A stretch of DNA of 64,000 nucleotides from Tretioscincus oriximinensis (taxonomy: Eukaryota > Chordata > Lepidosauria > Squamata > Gymnophthalmidae), in contig JAJVDF010000589.1 of NCBI GenBank assembly GCA_022410635.1, forward strand, positions 435,162 through 499,161, written 5' to 3'. The translations under genes and the position numbers were made by a program. The notes below the pieces were generated by a model. That model did no database searches, was not told the origin of the DNA, and saw only the letters and a program-made list of their open reading frames with translations. Positions 42,561-52,687 of the stretch are shown here, piece after piece; within the stretch, counting starts at the first letter, position 1; each line of letters opens with the position of its first letter.

Positions 42561-42736
42561 GATACTTGAGAACCTGGCTTGATCATGTTTACTAGACAAA
42601 AAATGGAATTAACGTTCCAGTACAATTGTGCCTAGTTCCCAGGAGACTGTGGCATTGTTTATGCTTACGAATCAGAATAAGCTGGTGTCAGTTGCTGACA
42701 CGGAAGTAGATTTAGATCAAAAATCAGAAAAAACTT

Positions 42737-42960
42737 TCTGACCAATTGCATCTGGGCAGTCTGGAACAGAAGAAGGCAAAATCTTCACCTGTTCTTGATG
42801 CCTTGCAAGCGGCATTGTCCCTAGCACTGAATTTCCTTTTTTCGCTGCTGCTGCTGCACTCTGGGTTGACACCTTCATTGAACTGTCCACCAGCACCCCG
42901 AGATCCTTTTCCTACTCCGTCACAGAAAGCTTGGTTCCCATCAGTTGGCATGAGTAATTA
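42737..42960 (-). mobile_element. CR1-B with internal deletion
   Basis: Antisense CR1-B terminus jumps from 'gatgccttgcaagcgg' directly to 'ctagcactgaatttccttttttcgctgctgctgctgc', a large internal deletion. Confidence 0.78.
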
Positions 42961-43009
42961 TATCAGTCTAGCAGTGGTTACTAAGATGAATGCCTTGGTA
43001 TTGTCTCCA

Positions 43010-43375
43010 GATTGACTGATTGGTTGATTGATACTTACGCTCCGCCCTATACCNGGAGGTCTCAGGGAGGCCAACAGTAAAAGCGAAACGACAAAATTCT
43101 CATATTAAAGCAGTACCTAAAGGTGGGAAGGAAAAGGGCATTTCTTCAACCAAAGGCCAGGCAAAAGTGGTCTTCAAAGATCTTCCAAAAGAATGCAGTG
43201 ATTATGCACCCCAAAGGAGAGACTATTCTAGANTCTGGGGCCAACCACCAAGAAGGCTCTGCCCTGGGTTCCCACTCTACTTGCTGCTGAGAGGGGTGGT
43301 CCAACCAGGAGGGCCTCCCCTGCAGATCTTAAGGTACGGGCAGGTTGATATGGGCCAATCAAGAACAAGGGCGCC
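43010..43375 (-). mobile_element. L2 3' end fragment
   Basis: Antisense tail 'gattgatacttacgctccgccctatacc', then 'ttcttcaaccaaaggccagg' and the C-terminal codons ('ttgctgctgagaggggtggtccaaccagg'). Confidence 0.78.
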
Positions 43376-43399
43376 TTTTGCTTTTGTTGCCTCCCTGAG

Positions 43400-43500
43400 G
43401 TACCAAGAAAGAATTGTTGGGCCTATGTGTGAGACACGATGCTGGGCTAGATGGACTGCAGCTTGATCCAGTGGTGTTTCTCTTCTGTCCTCCTGCCCTT
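43400..43500 (+). mobile_element. CR1-B terminal scrap, sense
   Basis: 'ttgggcctatgtgtgagacacgatgctgggctagatgg' to 'cagtggtgtttctctt'. It lies just upstream of the exon-15 acceptor. Confidence 0.6.
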
Positions 43501-43535
43501 AAGGTAGAGTTCTTCTTCTTATCCTTTTCCAACAG

Positions 43536-43634
43536 GCGTGTTGGTTTGCCCTGAAGAAAACCGATGCCTTCCTGAAATCCTTCATCCAAGCCCCAATCCA
43601 GGATGCCGAAACCCACAAGTTCTGCAAATGTTTT
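43536..43634 (+). CDS. MROH-family gene, visible exon 15
   Basis: 99 bp, phase 0 to 0. Acceptor TTTTCCAACAG at 43535, donor GTGAGT at 43635. It encodes ACWFALKKTDAFLKSFIQAP and IQDAETHKFCKCF. The 'AC-F-L----FL' start matches the C-terminal part of MROH proteins. Confidence 0.88.
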
Positions 43635-43753
43635 GTGAGTGGTGGTTCTCCTGACTTGTCTGCTGGAGAAGGACGGACACGGGGTCCAGCAGGGCTGACG
43701 GAAAGGGCTCCACCCCTCTTACTATCACCTACTTTTTGGTCCTGTTCATCTAG

Positions 43754-43859
43754 ATCAGGCGCTACCTGGACGCAGATGAAGAGACCTTCCTAGAGCAGGC
43801 CTATGCTTACTTGGAGAACTGTCGGCAATCCCTGAGAGAAGCAGCAGTCATGATATTAG
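43754..43859 (+). CDS. MROH-family gene, visible exon 16 (non-canonical GC donor)
   Basis: 106 bp, phase 0 to 1, only 119 bp after exon 15. Acceptor CATCTAG at 43753. It encodes IRRYLDADEETFLEQAYAYL and ENCRQSLREAAVMIL. The following intron begins GCAAGT at 43860, the second GC donor in this gene. An alternative GT at 43865 shifts the frame and loses the family-like ending. Confidence 0.82.
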
Positions 43860-44139
43860 GCAAGTTTCCTAGAAATGTTGTGCTAGTCTCATCCTGAGAC
43901 TGTCCCAGGATTATCACAGGGTCAAAGGGTGTAAGGAGTGGTTCTTGCAGCAAACTTTGTCAAAAAGCAAAGTCAAGAGGATTCAGGGTTGGGAAANCCC
44001 AGAGGGGAAATATCGTGGAGGAACATTGCCAATTCCCTTGTGGAATTTTTATGACATAACTTCCTGAGCACAACACTCTTTATCCGTTTGACATACAGAA
44101 TGGAGAGAATGGACCATTCTAAACTTTGGAATTTTGGGG

Positions 44140-44220
44140 TGTTGGTGGGCAGCTCCATGAAGGGGTCAACCCAGTGTGCAGCANCAGTGAAAAAAGCAAA
44201 TTCCATGTTAGGAATCATCG
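44140..44220 (+). mobile_element. CR1-B scrap, sense
   Basis: 'ggtgttggtgggcagctccatgaaggggtcaacccagtgtgcagc', the ORF2 C-terminal codons. Confidence 0.65.
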
Positions 44221-44227
44221 AAAGCGT

Positions 44228-45175
44228 AGAATCCTAGAGTTGGAAGGGAGCTCCAGGGCCATCAGGTCCAACCCCCTGCGCAATGCAGGACTCATTAAAC
44301 CAGCCCAGACCCACGGAAGACTTCCAGCGAAGGAGAATTCACCCCCTACTGTGGCAAACTGTTCCACTGGTTTATCACCCTTCCTGTTAGAATTTTTTAC
44401 TGATATCTAATCTAAATCTCCTCCCTTGCAGTTTCATCTCATTGTTTCTAGGCCTTCCATGTGCCAATGATAACAATGCTGATCTCTCTGCTCTGTGGCA
44501 GCCCTTCAGGTATTTGCAGGCAGATATCAGGTCTCATCTCCGTCTTCTCTTTTGGAGACTAAACATCCCTCGATAATTTAACCCTTCCTCATTGGACTGC
44601 ATTACCATCCTTGTAACTCTCCTTTGAACCTGCTCCACTTTGTCAATGTCCTCTTTGAATTGGTCCCCCCAGAACTGAACGCAGAATTCTAAATGAACAC
44701 AGAATTCTTACCAAAGTGCTGTAGAGAGGAATAATGACTTCATGTGATCGAGATTCTATGGTCCTCTCAGTACACCCCAGGATTGTGTTTGCTTTTTTTG
44801 CAGCTGCTTCACACTCACGTTGACTCACATTGACTCATGTTTAGTCTGTGATCTACCAGTACACCAAGTCCAGCAAAGGAGCTAGCAGCACTTTGAGACT
44901 AACTTGAGAAAAGTGGTTGGCATAAGCTTTCGTAGACACGTCTACTTCTTCAGATGNTGAGGGACTAATGTAGACCTGTCTACGAAAGCTTCTGCCAACC
45001 ACTTTTCTCAAGTTAGTCTCAAAGTGCTGCTAGCTCCTTTGCTGGACTTTCTGCTAGACTAACACGGCTATTTCTCTGAAATCAATACACCAAGGTCTTT
45101 TTCACCTGTGCTGCTGCTCAGATATATTCCTCCCATTCTGTATGTGCTGTTTCACTTTTCTTGCCCAGATGTAGT
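44228..45175 (-). mobile_element. CR1-A LINE, interrupted by a Penelope-like mini-element
   Basis: Antisense CR1-A 44228-44868 ('agaatcctagagttggaagggagc' to 'ctaccagtacaccaag') continues at 45086 ('tacaccaaggtctttttcacctgtgctgctgctc'). The break is the target site of the palindrome at 44869-45085, so the uninterrupted target can be inferred exactly. Confidence 0.88.
44869..45085. mobile_element. palindromic Penelope-like mini-element, copy 2
   Basis: Flanked by the 9-bp duplication TACACCAAG (44860-44868 and 45086-45094) inside a CR1-A. The left arm is the inverted terminal unit, truncated at 'tccagcaaagg'. The right arm is forward and runs on to 'ggactttctgctagactaacacggctatttctctgaaa'. 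The two meet at 'ctgagggactaatgtagac'. On minus a CTGAAGA box lies at 44953-44947. Confidence 0.8.
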
Positions 45176-45838
45176 GGTAATAAATGGAAGGGAATTGAAA
45201 ACAAGTCAGCAAATGTTGTTTTGCCTCTTTATAAATCTGTGGTGAGGCCACATTTGGAATANTGTACACAATTATGGTCACCACATCTCAGAAAAGGATT
45301 TTGTGGAACTGATGGGCAGAAGAGTTCAGACAGCGAAAGGGAAGTATTTTTAACCCAGAGGGTCACTGGTCTGTGGAATTTACTTCCAGAGAAAGTGGTG
45401 GTAGCTGGATAAAGCCTGGATAGCTTCAAGAAAGGATTAGACAAGTTCATGGAAGCCTAGGGTATCAATAGCTACTAGGATGGATCTCTTGATACTTCCT
45501 CCAGGATGGAGCAACAGGCAGAATTCCTGCAGTACCATTTGCAGGAGGGTTTGAATAGGTGAAAGGTTTTGCCTTCTTCTGCGTGAGATACCCAGGGGCA
45601 ATTGGTGGGGCCAGTGTAGACAGTGGCAGTCCCATTTTGGCTCATCCACATGCCAGTGCAGACTATGACAGGCCCCATTCGGGGCCTGCCATATTCTGCA
45701 CTAGCATATGGATGGCAAGTTCCTATTTCCAAGAGTTGAGAACAGGTGATGGAGGCAATCCACTGTGTGAGACTAGATGGGCTCTGGCCCCATTCATCAG
45801 GCCTCCTCTTATGTTCTTATGCTCTAATGTTCTTATGA
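45176..45838 (+). mobile_element. CR1-B 3' end, sense, with foldback core
   Basis: Sense CR1-B: ENKSANVVLPLYKSVVRPHLE at 45190-45250, then an internal deletion and the 3' end to 'cttatgttcttatg'. 45600-45735 contains a strong palindrome centred on 'ccccattcggggcc', the foldback family inside a CR1-B. Confidence 0.85.
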
Positions 45839-45855
45839 ACGGCTTTTATTCCTAG

Positions 45856-45909
45856 AGATCATTGCCAAAGAGACACGAAACGAAGAAACAGCCGGTTCCA
45901 TTGCAGCTG
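45856..45909 (+). CDS. MROH-family gene, visible exon 17 (short)
   Basis: 54 bp, phase 1 to 1. Acceptor ATTCCTAG at 45855, donor GTGAGT at 45910. Two bases complete a Glu codon with exon 16, then IIAKETRNEETAGSIAA follows. Other frames through this exon give a stop or a non-family tail. The short length makes it the least certain internal exon, but both neighbours demand phase 1. Confidence 0.75.
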
Positions 45910-46304
45910 GTGAGTGACGCCAGCCTTTTAATTGCCCCTCTGACCCTTGGGTTTCTTCAAAGTCCTTCATGCAGTTCAATTGACTGTTGTCCCTACCCTC
46001 ATGGCCACTTAACACTTGCCTTTGAGGTTGAATTTGGAATCTGTACTTTATTAGTTTGTATTGTGGCGATCAGCCTTCTAACCAATCGTCATGACGTGGG
46101 GAGAGTAACCTTGTCCTCCTGTGAGCCCCCAAAGGCAACTTGTCCCCCCCAGACGACTCTAGACCTGCCCCATCCACTCGGAGCACAGATGCCACTCCAC
46201 ACAGCCGAAACACGTCTGCACAGCGCCTGCCCCCAGCTGCTACAGCTTGCCTCAATCCCACCCAGCAGGAGCATCTACCACTTTGACCCAGGCCCGCATT
46301 TTTC

Positions 46305-46360
46305 ATAGAATCATAGAGTTAGAAGGGAACTCTGGGGTCATCGGGTCCAACCCCTTGCTC
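46305..46360 (-). mobile_element. CR1-A scrap
   Basis: 'catagaatcatagagttagaagggaactctgggg'. Confidence 0.7.
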
Positions 46361-46429
46361 GACCCTCTGTCACTGGGGCCTGACAGGCTTTTTGCAGATT
46401 TTTGACTAGGTCTGTGCATAATCCTGGTC

Positions 46430-47033
46430 AGCAGACCTTAGAAAATATATTGTAGAAGTGGAAAAGCTGCAGGAAAGGGCTGGAACAAAATCCCTTATGA
46501 AACAAGGCTGCAACGTCTGGGCCTCTTCAGTCTTGAAAAGATGGCATTTAAGGGGAGACCTGTATGCACGGGATGGGTAAGGTGAATAGAGAAAAATTGT
46601 TTTCTCTATCAGCCCTAACAAGTGCTCTGTGAAGATGATGGGCAGAAGAGTTAGGAAAGTATTACAAGTGNAAATATTTTTTTCACCCAGAGGGTTATTG
46701 GTCTATGGGATTTACTTCCAAAAGATGTGGTGGTAGCTGGCAGCCTGGATAGCTTCCAGACAGGATTGGACAGTTTCATGGAGACCCAACTGTTTCAGTG
46801 GCTGCTAGGATGGATGTGTGGACACCACTTGGGCTGCCCAGGTGCATGAGAGAGAATGCTGGACTAGATGGGCTCTGCCCCATTCAGCAGGGCTCCTCCT
46901 AGGTTCTTATTCAGCTTCCAGGCTTGAGCAAAAAGCTGGATTCCTGTTGAAAGCAGGTGAAAGTTTTGTCTTCTTCTGCTTGGGAGTGAGCAGGAGCAGA
47001 GTGCTGGATTTGATAGGCTGTGGCCCCATTCAG
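46430..47033 (+). mobile_element. CR1-B 3' ends, sense
   Basis: A sense CR1-B terminus (46440-46920, 'gaaaagctgcaggaaagggctgg' to 'ctaggttcttat') is followed by a second scrap (46925-47033, 'gcttgagcaaaaagctgg' to 'ggccccattcagc'). Confidence 0.78.
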
Positions 47034-47183
47034 CAGAAGAAGAAAAAGAAGAGGAAGCAGAAGAGGAGGAGGAGGAGGAAGAAGAAGAAGAAAAGAGGAA
47101 AAAGAAGAAAAAGAAGAGGAGGAACAAGCAGAAGAGGAAGAGGAAGAAGAAGAGGAGGAAGAAGAAAAAGAGGAAGAAGAGGA

Positions 47184-47216
<33 letters not shown>

Positions 47217-47575
47217 GGAAGAAGAAGAGGAAAAAGAAGAAGAGGAAGAGGAAGAAGAGGAGAGGAAGAAGAGGAAGAGGAAAAAGACGAAGAAGAATTT
47301 TTATACCCAGCTCTTTCCCAGAGTGGCTTACATGGTTAATTTTTGTCCAGAGACTTANATCTTATTCTACCTTCCCCATGAGGTTAATGTTGGTACTCAT
47401 TTATCTAATTGAAATGTAGATCACATATTTCCATTTCTTTCGAATAGCTGANTTGGCTAGAGCTGCAGGCTAGTGGAAGGCACTCACCCCTCCCCATGTC
47501 CCACACAGGGCTTTGAAGCCCCGTCTCCCAAGTGCAAGACCACCTCTCCTTAGCGACTGAGGCATTCAGCAGGGC
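47034..47575 (-). repeat. SINE-A, antisense, with very long polypurine tail
   Basis: About 260 bases of GAA/GAG/AAG (47034-47298), then the reverse complement of 'ctgggtataaaaattc' and the SINE-A body to 'tctcccaagtgcaagaccacc'. The Lys/Glu/Arg-rich ORFs (to 173 codons) are artefacts of the tail. Confidence 0.85.
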
Positions 47576-47641
47576 ACCCCCGGTGTTCCTCCATTCCTGG
47601 CCACTTGTGATGTAGCTGATTAACTTTCCTTCCACGCCTAG

Positions 47642-47787
47642 TCCTGCGGTTTGTGGACGTGACATCGAAGCCTTCCAACATCAGCTTGGTAGTGAGCCAA
47701 GCAAGGAGCGCTTTGCATCGAGGCTCATCTCAGGAGAACGTCCTCGGCAGGTGCTTCAACCGAATGAAAACCATCTGGAGACGATAG
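47642..47787 (+). CDS. MROH-family gene, terminal exon with stop
   Basis: Acceptor CCACGCCTAG at 47641, entered in phase 1 and ending at TAG 47785-47787. It encodes LRFVDVTSKPSNISLVVSQA, RSALHRGSSQENVLGRCFN and RMKTIWRR. A second frame is open further (PAVCGRDIEAFQHQ...) but conflicts with the phase from exon 17 and does not resemble the family. The 18 exons sum to 2349 coding bases after the first partial codon, exactly 783 codons including the stop. Confidence 0.82.
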
Positions 47788-48126
47788 TGCCTGGGGCTGA
47801 AGTGGAGGGGAAAGGTAAATGCGCAAAGAGAAGGCCTCTCCCTCCCTTTTCCTCCAGCAGGCTTAGGCGACAAGGGATCGGAAATCCCGGTCAAGGAGTC
47901 CGGTTGTCTGTATGGTTAGCGGATGACGAGCACTTGCACACTTTCCCCCACAGGCTTTCCTCATATTAGTAGGGCGCATAGTTTGCTGACATTCACACTG
48001 TACTAGCACGAAATCAAAGTGCAGCTACAAGATGGCAACTTGGACGCTTAAAATTATAAAGCACAAGAGAGAGCAACGACGGGAAATTTTCCACCCCGGA
48101 GACTCATACCCAGGGAGAGAAATTTC
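47788..48126 (+). other. MROH-family gene 3' UTR (extent unknown)
   Basis: Sequence after the stop with no recognised repeat. No canonical AATAAA was found before the foldback at 48127, so the cleavage site is undetermined. Confidence 0.4.
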
Positions 48127-48386
48127 TGCCCCCTTTTTGTTGGATTTAAGTCCTGTGACTTCTGGCCCCGCCACCTTTTCTGTTACATGGCTTCTGGCAG
48201 TGGTCATTTGGGGTCATGTGACTTCTGGCCCCGCCCCATTTGATCACATGATTGCTTCCAAGGGGCAGGGTTGGAAGTCACATGATCCCAAATGGCTGCC
48301 ATTCAGAAGTCATGTGACAGAAAAACGGGCGGGCCAGAAGTCACAGGACTTGAAATGGCTGCCACCAGCAAAAAGTAGGCGGGGCA
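48127..48386. mobile_element. 260-bp foldback palindrome
   Basis: Left arm features 'aagtcctgtgacttctggcc' at 48148; right arm features 'ggccagaagtcacaggactt' ending 48351. Outer flanks ('gccccctttttgttgg' and 'ccagcaaaaagtaggcggggc') and inner blocks ('gtcatgtgacttctgg' and 'gaagtcacatgatccc') also pair. The loop is near 48238-48262. No coding sequence and no family recognised. Confidence 0.75.
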
Positions 48387-49175
48387 TAGAGAAGAGAGAA
48401 ACATGGACCGTGGAATTTCTCCCTTGTACAGGCCCCAAAAATCAGGAGGGCGCTCATACATGTGTGGGTTTCTTGTGCGGTCTCCCATCACTGAGAGAAC
48501 TCCCAAGTTAATATATTACATATATACACAGTTTGATCAATCATGTTAAGATCACCAATCACGAATGTCTATTACATCAACTCTGTATTGTAGGTAGATT
48601 GCATCATCTTCCTTGTATCTAGATTGCATTGTTCTACCCTGCTGAGTCACAGTCCTACCTAGAATATGACTAGGCACTTTTCATTCCCTGACAGGAAAGT
48701 GTTGAAAAAAACTTTATCGTGCTACATCAAAGCACTGGGAGGAAGCAGCTTTCGTAGCACTTTCCCCTCATGCAGTGAAATACAACATGCACTTCCATCT
48801 TAGGCTGTGTNCAGACAGGATCAATAATTTGCTTGAAAGCTGAATTTCTGTTGCACTTGCCACACCAGATTGTTATACGAACCGGCAGGTTGCGGGTTTT
48901 AAAGTTGACGATCTGGTTTATCGGTTTTCTGGGCAAACCTTCTGTCAAATTGGCATATAGGGTAATTTTAGGAATGCTTTGATGCATGGATGGATAGTTT
49001 TGATGAGAATGCAAAAAATGGCAGTCTGGGATTTCGTACTGGTGAACTACCAAGATATACAGTGCCACACACTGGTGGGAAACCTGCTCACTGCGTGTCT
49101 CTTACCCTGTTGCTCTAATGGTTTGGGCAGAGAAACAATAATCACATAAGCTATTTATCTCATGAGGATCACAAG
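48387..49175 (+). other. unannotated intergenic segment
   Basis: No gene. A minus open frame at 49068-48727 (FKTRNLPVRITIWCGKCNRN) has protein-like composition but no splice or family support. Confidence 0.4.
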
Positions 49176-49414
49176 AGAGCCAGTTTGGTGTAATGGGTAG
49201 AGTGTTGGACAAGAGTAGTCTGGTAGTCTCCTGGTTCGATTCCACACTCCTCCATGAAGCCAACAGTGTGACTGTGACCAGTCATCGTTCTTTAGAATTC
49301 TCTCAGCCCCGGATCCTTCAAAGGGCATCTGTTGTGAAGAAAGCAACAAAAGCTATATGGTTGGTTGTCCTGAGACTTTCGTGTATAGGGCAGGCTATAA
49401 GTACTAATAAAATG
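49176..49414 (+). repeat. SINE-B, sense
   Basis: Head 'agccagtttggtgtaatgggtagag' (A box), consensus B box 'ggttcgattcc' at about 49234, body 'aattctctcagccccgg', 3' end 'agggcaggctataagtactaataaaatg'. Best B box in the window. Confidence 0.88.
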
Positions 49415-49426
49415 AATTGCGACTTA

Positions 49427-49590
49427 AACCATTTGCAGGGAGTCATGAACTGGTGCACATTTTGCTTTCCTCTGTTCGGACTGCCCAGGTGCATCTGGTG
49501 GGCCTCTGTGTGAGACAGAAGGATGGACTAGGTGGGCTGTGGCCTGATCCAGTGTGGCTCTTCTTATGTTCTTATGTTCTTAGTGTCCTG
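49427..49590 (+). mobile_element. CR1-B terminus, sense
   Basis: 'ccatttgcagggagtcatgaactgg' to 'tggctcttcttatgttcttatgttctta'. Confidence 0.82.
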
Positions 49591-51073
49591 TATTCTTAAA
49601 NGATCACATTCAATCCATTTTCTTCTGTTCTACATCCAGTCCCCTAGATAACGTCTGTCTCAACTCTTGTGGAAGTTGAAGTCCTGGAAGTGGAACTGCC
49701 CCAAGTCAACAGTGTGGGCCCTTCTTGTCTGAATGCAGACCTCCTGCTGCTCAGCACATCCTCCTGGAATTCTGCTCCACCAGGACATCCCATAACAATG
49801 GATTTTGTGCACCTCTGACCTGCTCCCCCCAAAACCCACAGCGCCCCTGTGTAGATCCTGAATGCCCGTTCTTGCCACGGAGTCCGGAATCTGGTAGCCG
49901 TTCATGATCCCCGTTCAAACTGACGTGCAAATAAACCATCTTGCGTGTGGAACGGAGGTGTCACACCTCCAGATTGGCCCTTCCAATGGATTGACTCTGA
50001 GGTGGGAAGTAAGACAAATGGGGAGTAGGGGAGAGAGCAGGGAAGAGATAGTGGGGGGGAAGAGGAAGCACTAAGAATGGGAGAGGGGAAGGCCAGTTTA
50101 TTCAAAAAATCCCCACCTATAGCATGCTTTATTGCCCACACTAGTCGTGCTCCACGGTCCCCTTCCACCACCCCCAGAGATAGACCCCATTCCGCAAAGT
50201 GCCTCCACAGCAAGGGGCAAAGGCTACCACGCTTGCCCCCATGGAAAGCCAGTTAGGCTCTGAGGGGAGGTATCAGGGCTGGNGGGCCCTGGGTTCCAAC
50301 TGGAGCGAGGGTCACCAGGGTCACCCATGGGAACCTGGGGCATGAATTGGTGGAGGTTGGATGTGGAGCTTTTTTGAATGAAACAGCATCTTCCACCATC
50401 ACTAGTACCTCTGTATTCTCCTGCCTTCCTCCCTCTGCTCCACAGTCTTGACCTCCCCACAACTGTCTTCCAGCTACCCTGGGGCTATAATCATACTTTA
50501 AAGCGGAAGAGCCATCCCGCTAGCATGACAGCACCACTTCACGCTCAAGGCGCCTTATTTGTAAGTCCAGTCAAGCGAGGATTGTTAAGCAGTGTCTGGT
50601 TCCGACCCGAGTCCTATTTCCAGGGCTTCAAGTATTTTGCAATCGACTCTTGATCCAGTTTGCAGAATCCGCCAATCTTTTGGTGTCACCAAGTTGCTCC
50701 CTAAGGGGCCTCAGCAAGAACGTGGTCTAATATCCCAGTCCTCACTTTAGTATATTTGTGGATCTTTTTAAACCAATCAGGAGCAATTTGTGGCTTCTGG
50801 AAATGGCACAGGAAACAAACAAAACCATTGTGGAATTTATGCATCGCATTGTTGCTACCCTGCCTTTCCATGTCCAAGCGCATTCGAAGCAGCACTCAGA
50901 ATAAAATGCAAACTTGGAACAAAATTAAAACACTGTTGTCTTTGAGGTTTGTTTATTTGACTAGAGCTTTGCAGAATGGCTGCCTGTTGCCTCCTCTGGC
51001 TGAAGACGCACGAGGGTTCCCTACCGCCGCGATGTTAGCAACATCATGAGTTTGGCCAGGAAACTGTATCAAA
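49591..51073 (+). other. unclassified intergenic segment
   Basis: No gene or confirmed repeat. 49910-49970 and 50500-50565 are weakly similar in inverted orientation (shared 'caaataa' and 'cttg.gcgtg'), suggesting one unknown element. A minus open frame at 50895-50701 (HKFHNGFVCFLCHFQKPQIA) looks protein-like; a decayed transposon is the likeliest source. Confidence 0.4.
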
Positions 51074-51640
51074 TTTCATAGAATCCTAGAGTTGGAAGGG
51101 ACCTCCAGGGTCATCGGGTCCAATCCCCTGCTCAATGCAGGATCCATTAAACCATCCCAGTGATGACTGGCCAGCCTCTGTTTGAAGACTTCCCGCAAAG
51201 GCAAACTCACCANCTCCTGTGGCAACCTGTTTCACTGTCTTAGGCCCCTGACTGTTAAATGCTCCTCCCTTGCAGTTTCATCCCATTGTTTCTAGTCCTT
51301 CCATGTGCTAATGAGAACAAGGCTGATCCCTCTGCTCTGTGAAAAGCCCTTCAAGTATTTGTAGGCAGCTATCAGGTCTCCTCTCAGTCTTCTCTTTTGC
51401 AGACTAAACATCCCCAGATCCTTTAACCGCTCCTCATGGGACCTCATGGTTTCCAGACCACTCACCATCCTCGTAACTCTCTTTTGAACTTGCTCTAGTT
51501 TATCAGTGTCCTTTTTAAATTGGGGCCCCCAGAACTGAACACAGGATTCCAAGTGTGGTCGTACCAAAGTCCTGTAGAGAGGAATAATTACTTTACATGA
51601 TGGAGATTCTGTGCTCTTAATACACATTAAGTTTGAAGAA
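51074..51640 (-). mobile_element. CR1-A LINE 3' end, long copy
   Basis: Antisense CR1-A, about 570 bp, including codons for [20 protein letters not shown] and [20 protein letters not shown] on minus (51580-51430). One of the best CR1-A copies here. Confidence 0.92.
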
Positions 51641-51779
51641 TGAGCAGGTGCATTATCAGATGGAGCTGCCAATTTCAAGCTGCCCACAGGTCACAACCAG
51701 CACAATTTTTGCTTGGTGGCAAAAACAAGCCAGGCCAGTCCACAGCAGTGTCATGTGGCCTGGTTTATCACAAGCAAGC

Positions 51780-52150
51780 CCGAGGAGTGGACAGTGCAAT
51801 GAAGCTGTCATCCCAGTGTGCAGCAGCAGCAAAAAAGTGTTGTTTTGCCTCTTTATAAATCTGTGGTGAGGCCCCACTTGGAATACTGTGTACAAATATG
51901 GTCACCACATCTCAAAAAGGATCTTGTGGAACTAGAGAAGGTACAGAAAAGGACAACAAGAATGATCAAGGGGCTGCAACCCGGCTGCCAAGTCTGGGAC
52001 TGTAGAGCNTTTGAGAGACCACCTAATTGAGGTGTATAAGATCATGCATGGGATGGATAAGGTGAATAGAGAAAAAATTCTCTATCCCGCTCACCAGGAC
52101 CAGTGGGGCTTCCTTGAAACTGATGGGCAGAAGAGTGAGGAATGGGTGGG
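51780..52150 (+). mobile_element. CR1-B, sense
   Basis: Encodes KSVVRPHLEYCVQIWSPHLK and KDLVELEKVQKRTTRMIKGL (51850-51975), then frame-shifted codons and the 'actgatgggcagaagagtgagg' block. 51641-51779 upstream is unclassified. Confidence 0.87.
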
Positions 52151-52199
52151 TGTTTCCATCTCAGATTCGGCCATTTGCATCTCACTGTGGCACAAAGGC

Positions 52200-52680
52200 G
52201 ACTCAGAACTCTTAGTACATAAGAGGAGCCCTGCGGAATGGGGCCGGAACCCATCTAGTCAAGCATTTTGTCTCACACAGTGGCCCACCAGTTGCATCTG
52301 GACAGTCTAGAAAGAAGGCATCACAACTCTTGGAATTGAGATTCTGCCATCCGTATGTCAATGTAGATTATGGCAGGATGAGCCAAATGAGGTTTGCCAT
52401 AATCTACACTAGCTCACCAATCGCACCTGGGCAGCCAGGAAGAAGGCAAAATATGCACCTGTTCCAGATGCCCTGCGAATTGTATTTCCCACATACTGCC
52501 TNTTGCTCCATCTCGGGGGCAGCATCAAGACATCCATCCTAGTAGCTGTTTATACCGATGTCTATGAACTTGTCTAATCCTGTCTTAAAGCTATTCAAGC
52601 ACTCTCTTGTCACCCCTTCTGGGAGTAAATTCCAAAGGCCGATGATCCTCTGGGTGAAAATACCTTCCTTTGTCTTTCTT
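52200..52680 (-). mobile_element. CR1-B, antisense, with foldback arm
   Basis: 'cataagaggagccctgcggaatgg' to 'tgaaaataccttcctttgtc'; the foldback segment lies at 52330-52420. Confidence 0.8.
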
Positions 52681-52687
52681 CACGTTT

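Noticed and set aside
42560..42736. Separate gene between L1 and CR1-B
   Set aside because: Only short frames; no splice sites or similarity seen.
47020..47412. Glu/Lys/Arg-rich ORFs of 130-173 codons
   Set aside because: Polypurine SINE-A tail; unlike the exon at 56612-56824, there are no paired splice sites and no coding-phase units.
47642..47820. Alternative longer frame of the last MROH exon (PAVCGRDIEAFQHQ...)
   Set aside because: It conflicts with the phase delivered by exon 17, and its sequence does not resemble MROH C-termini.
48748..48770. 'gcagctttcgtagcac' as another Penelope-like arm
   Set aside because: The match is limited to about 14 bases and lacks the CTGAAGA box and the TTAGTC block.
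49176..49260. tRNA gene
   Set aside because: A and B boxes are present, but they belong to a SINE-B head; no clover-leaf acceptor stem closes and the SINE body follows.
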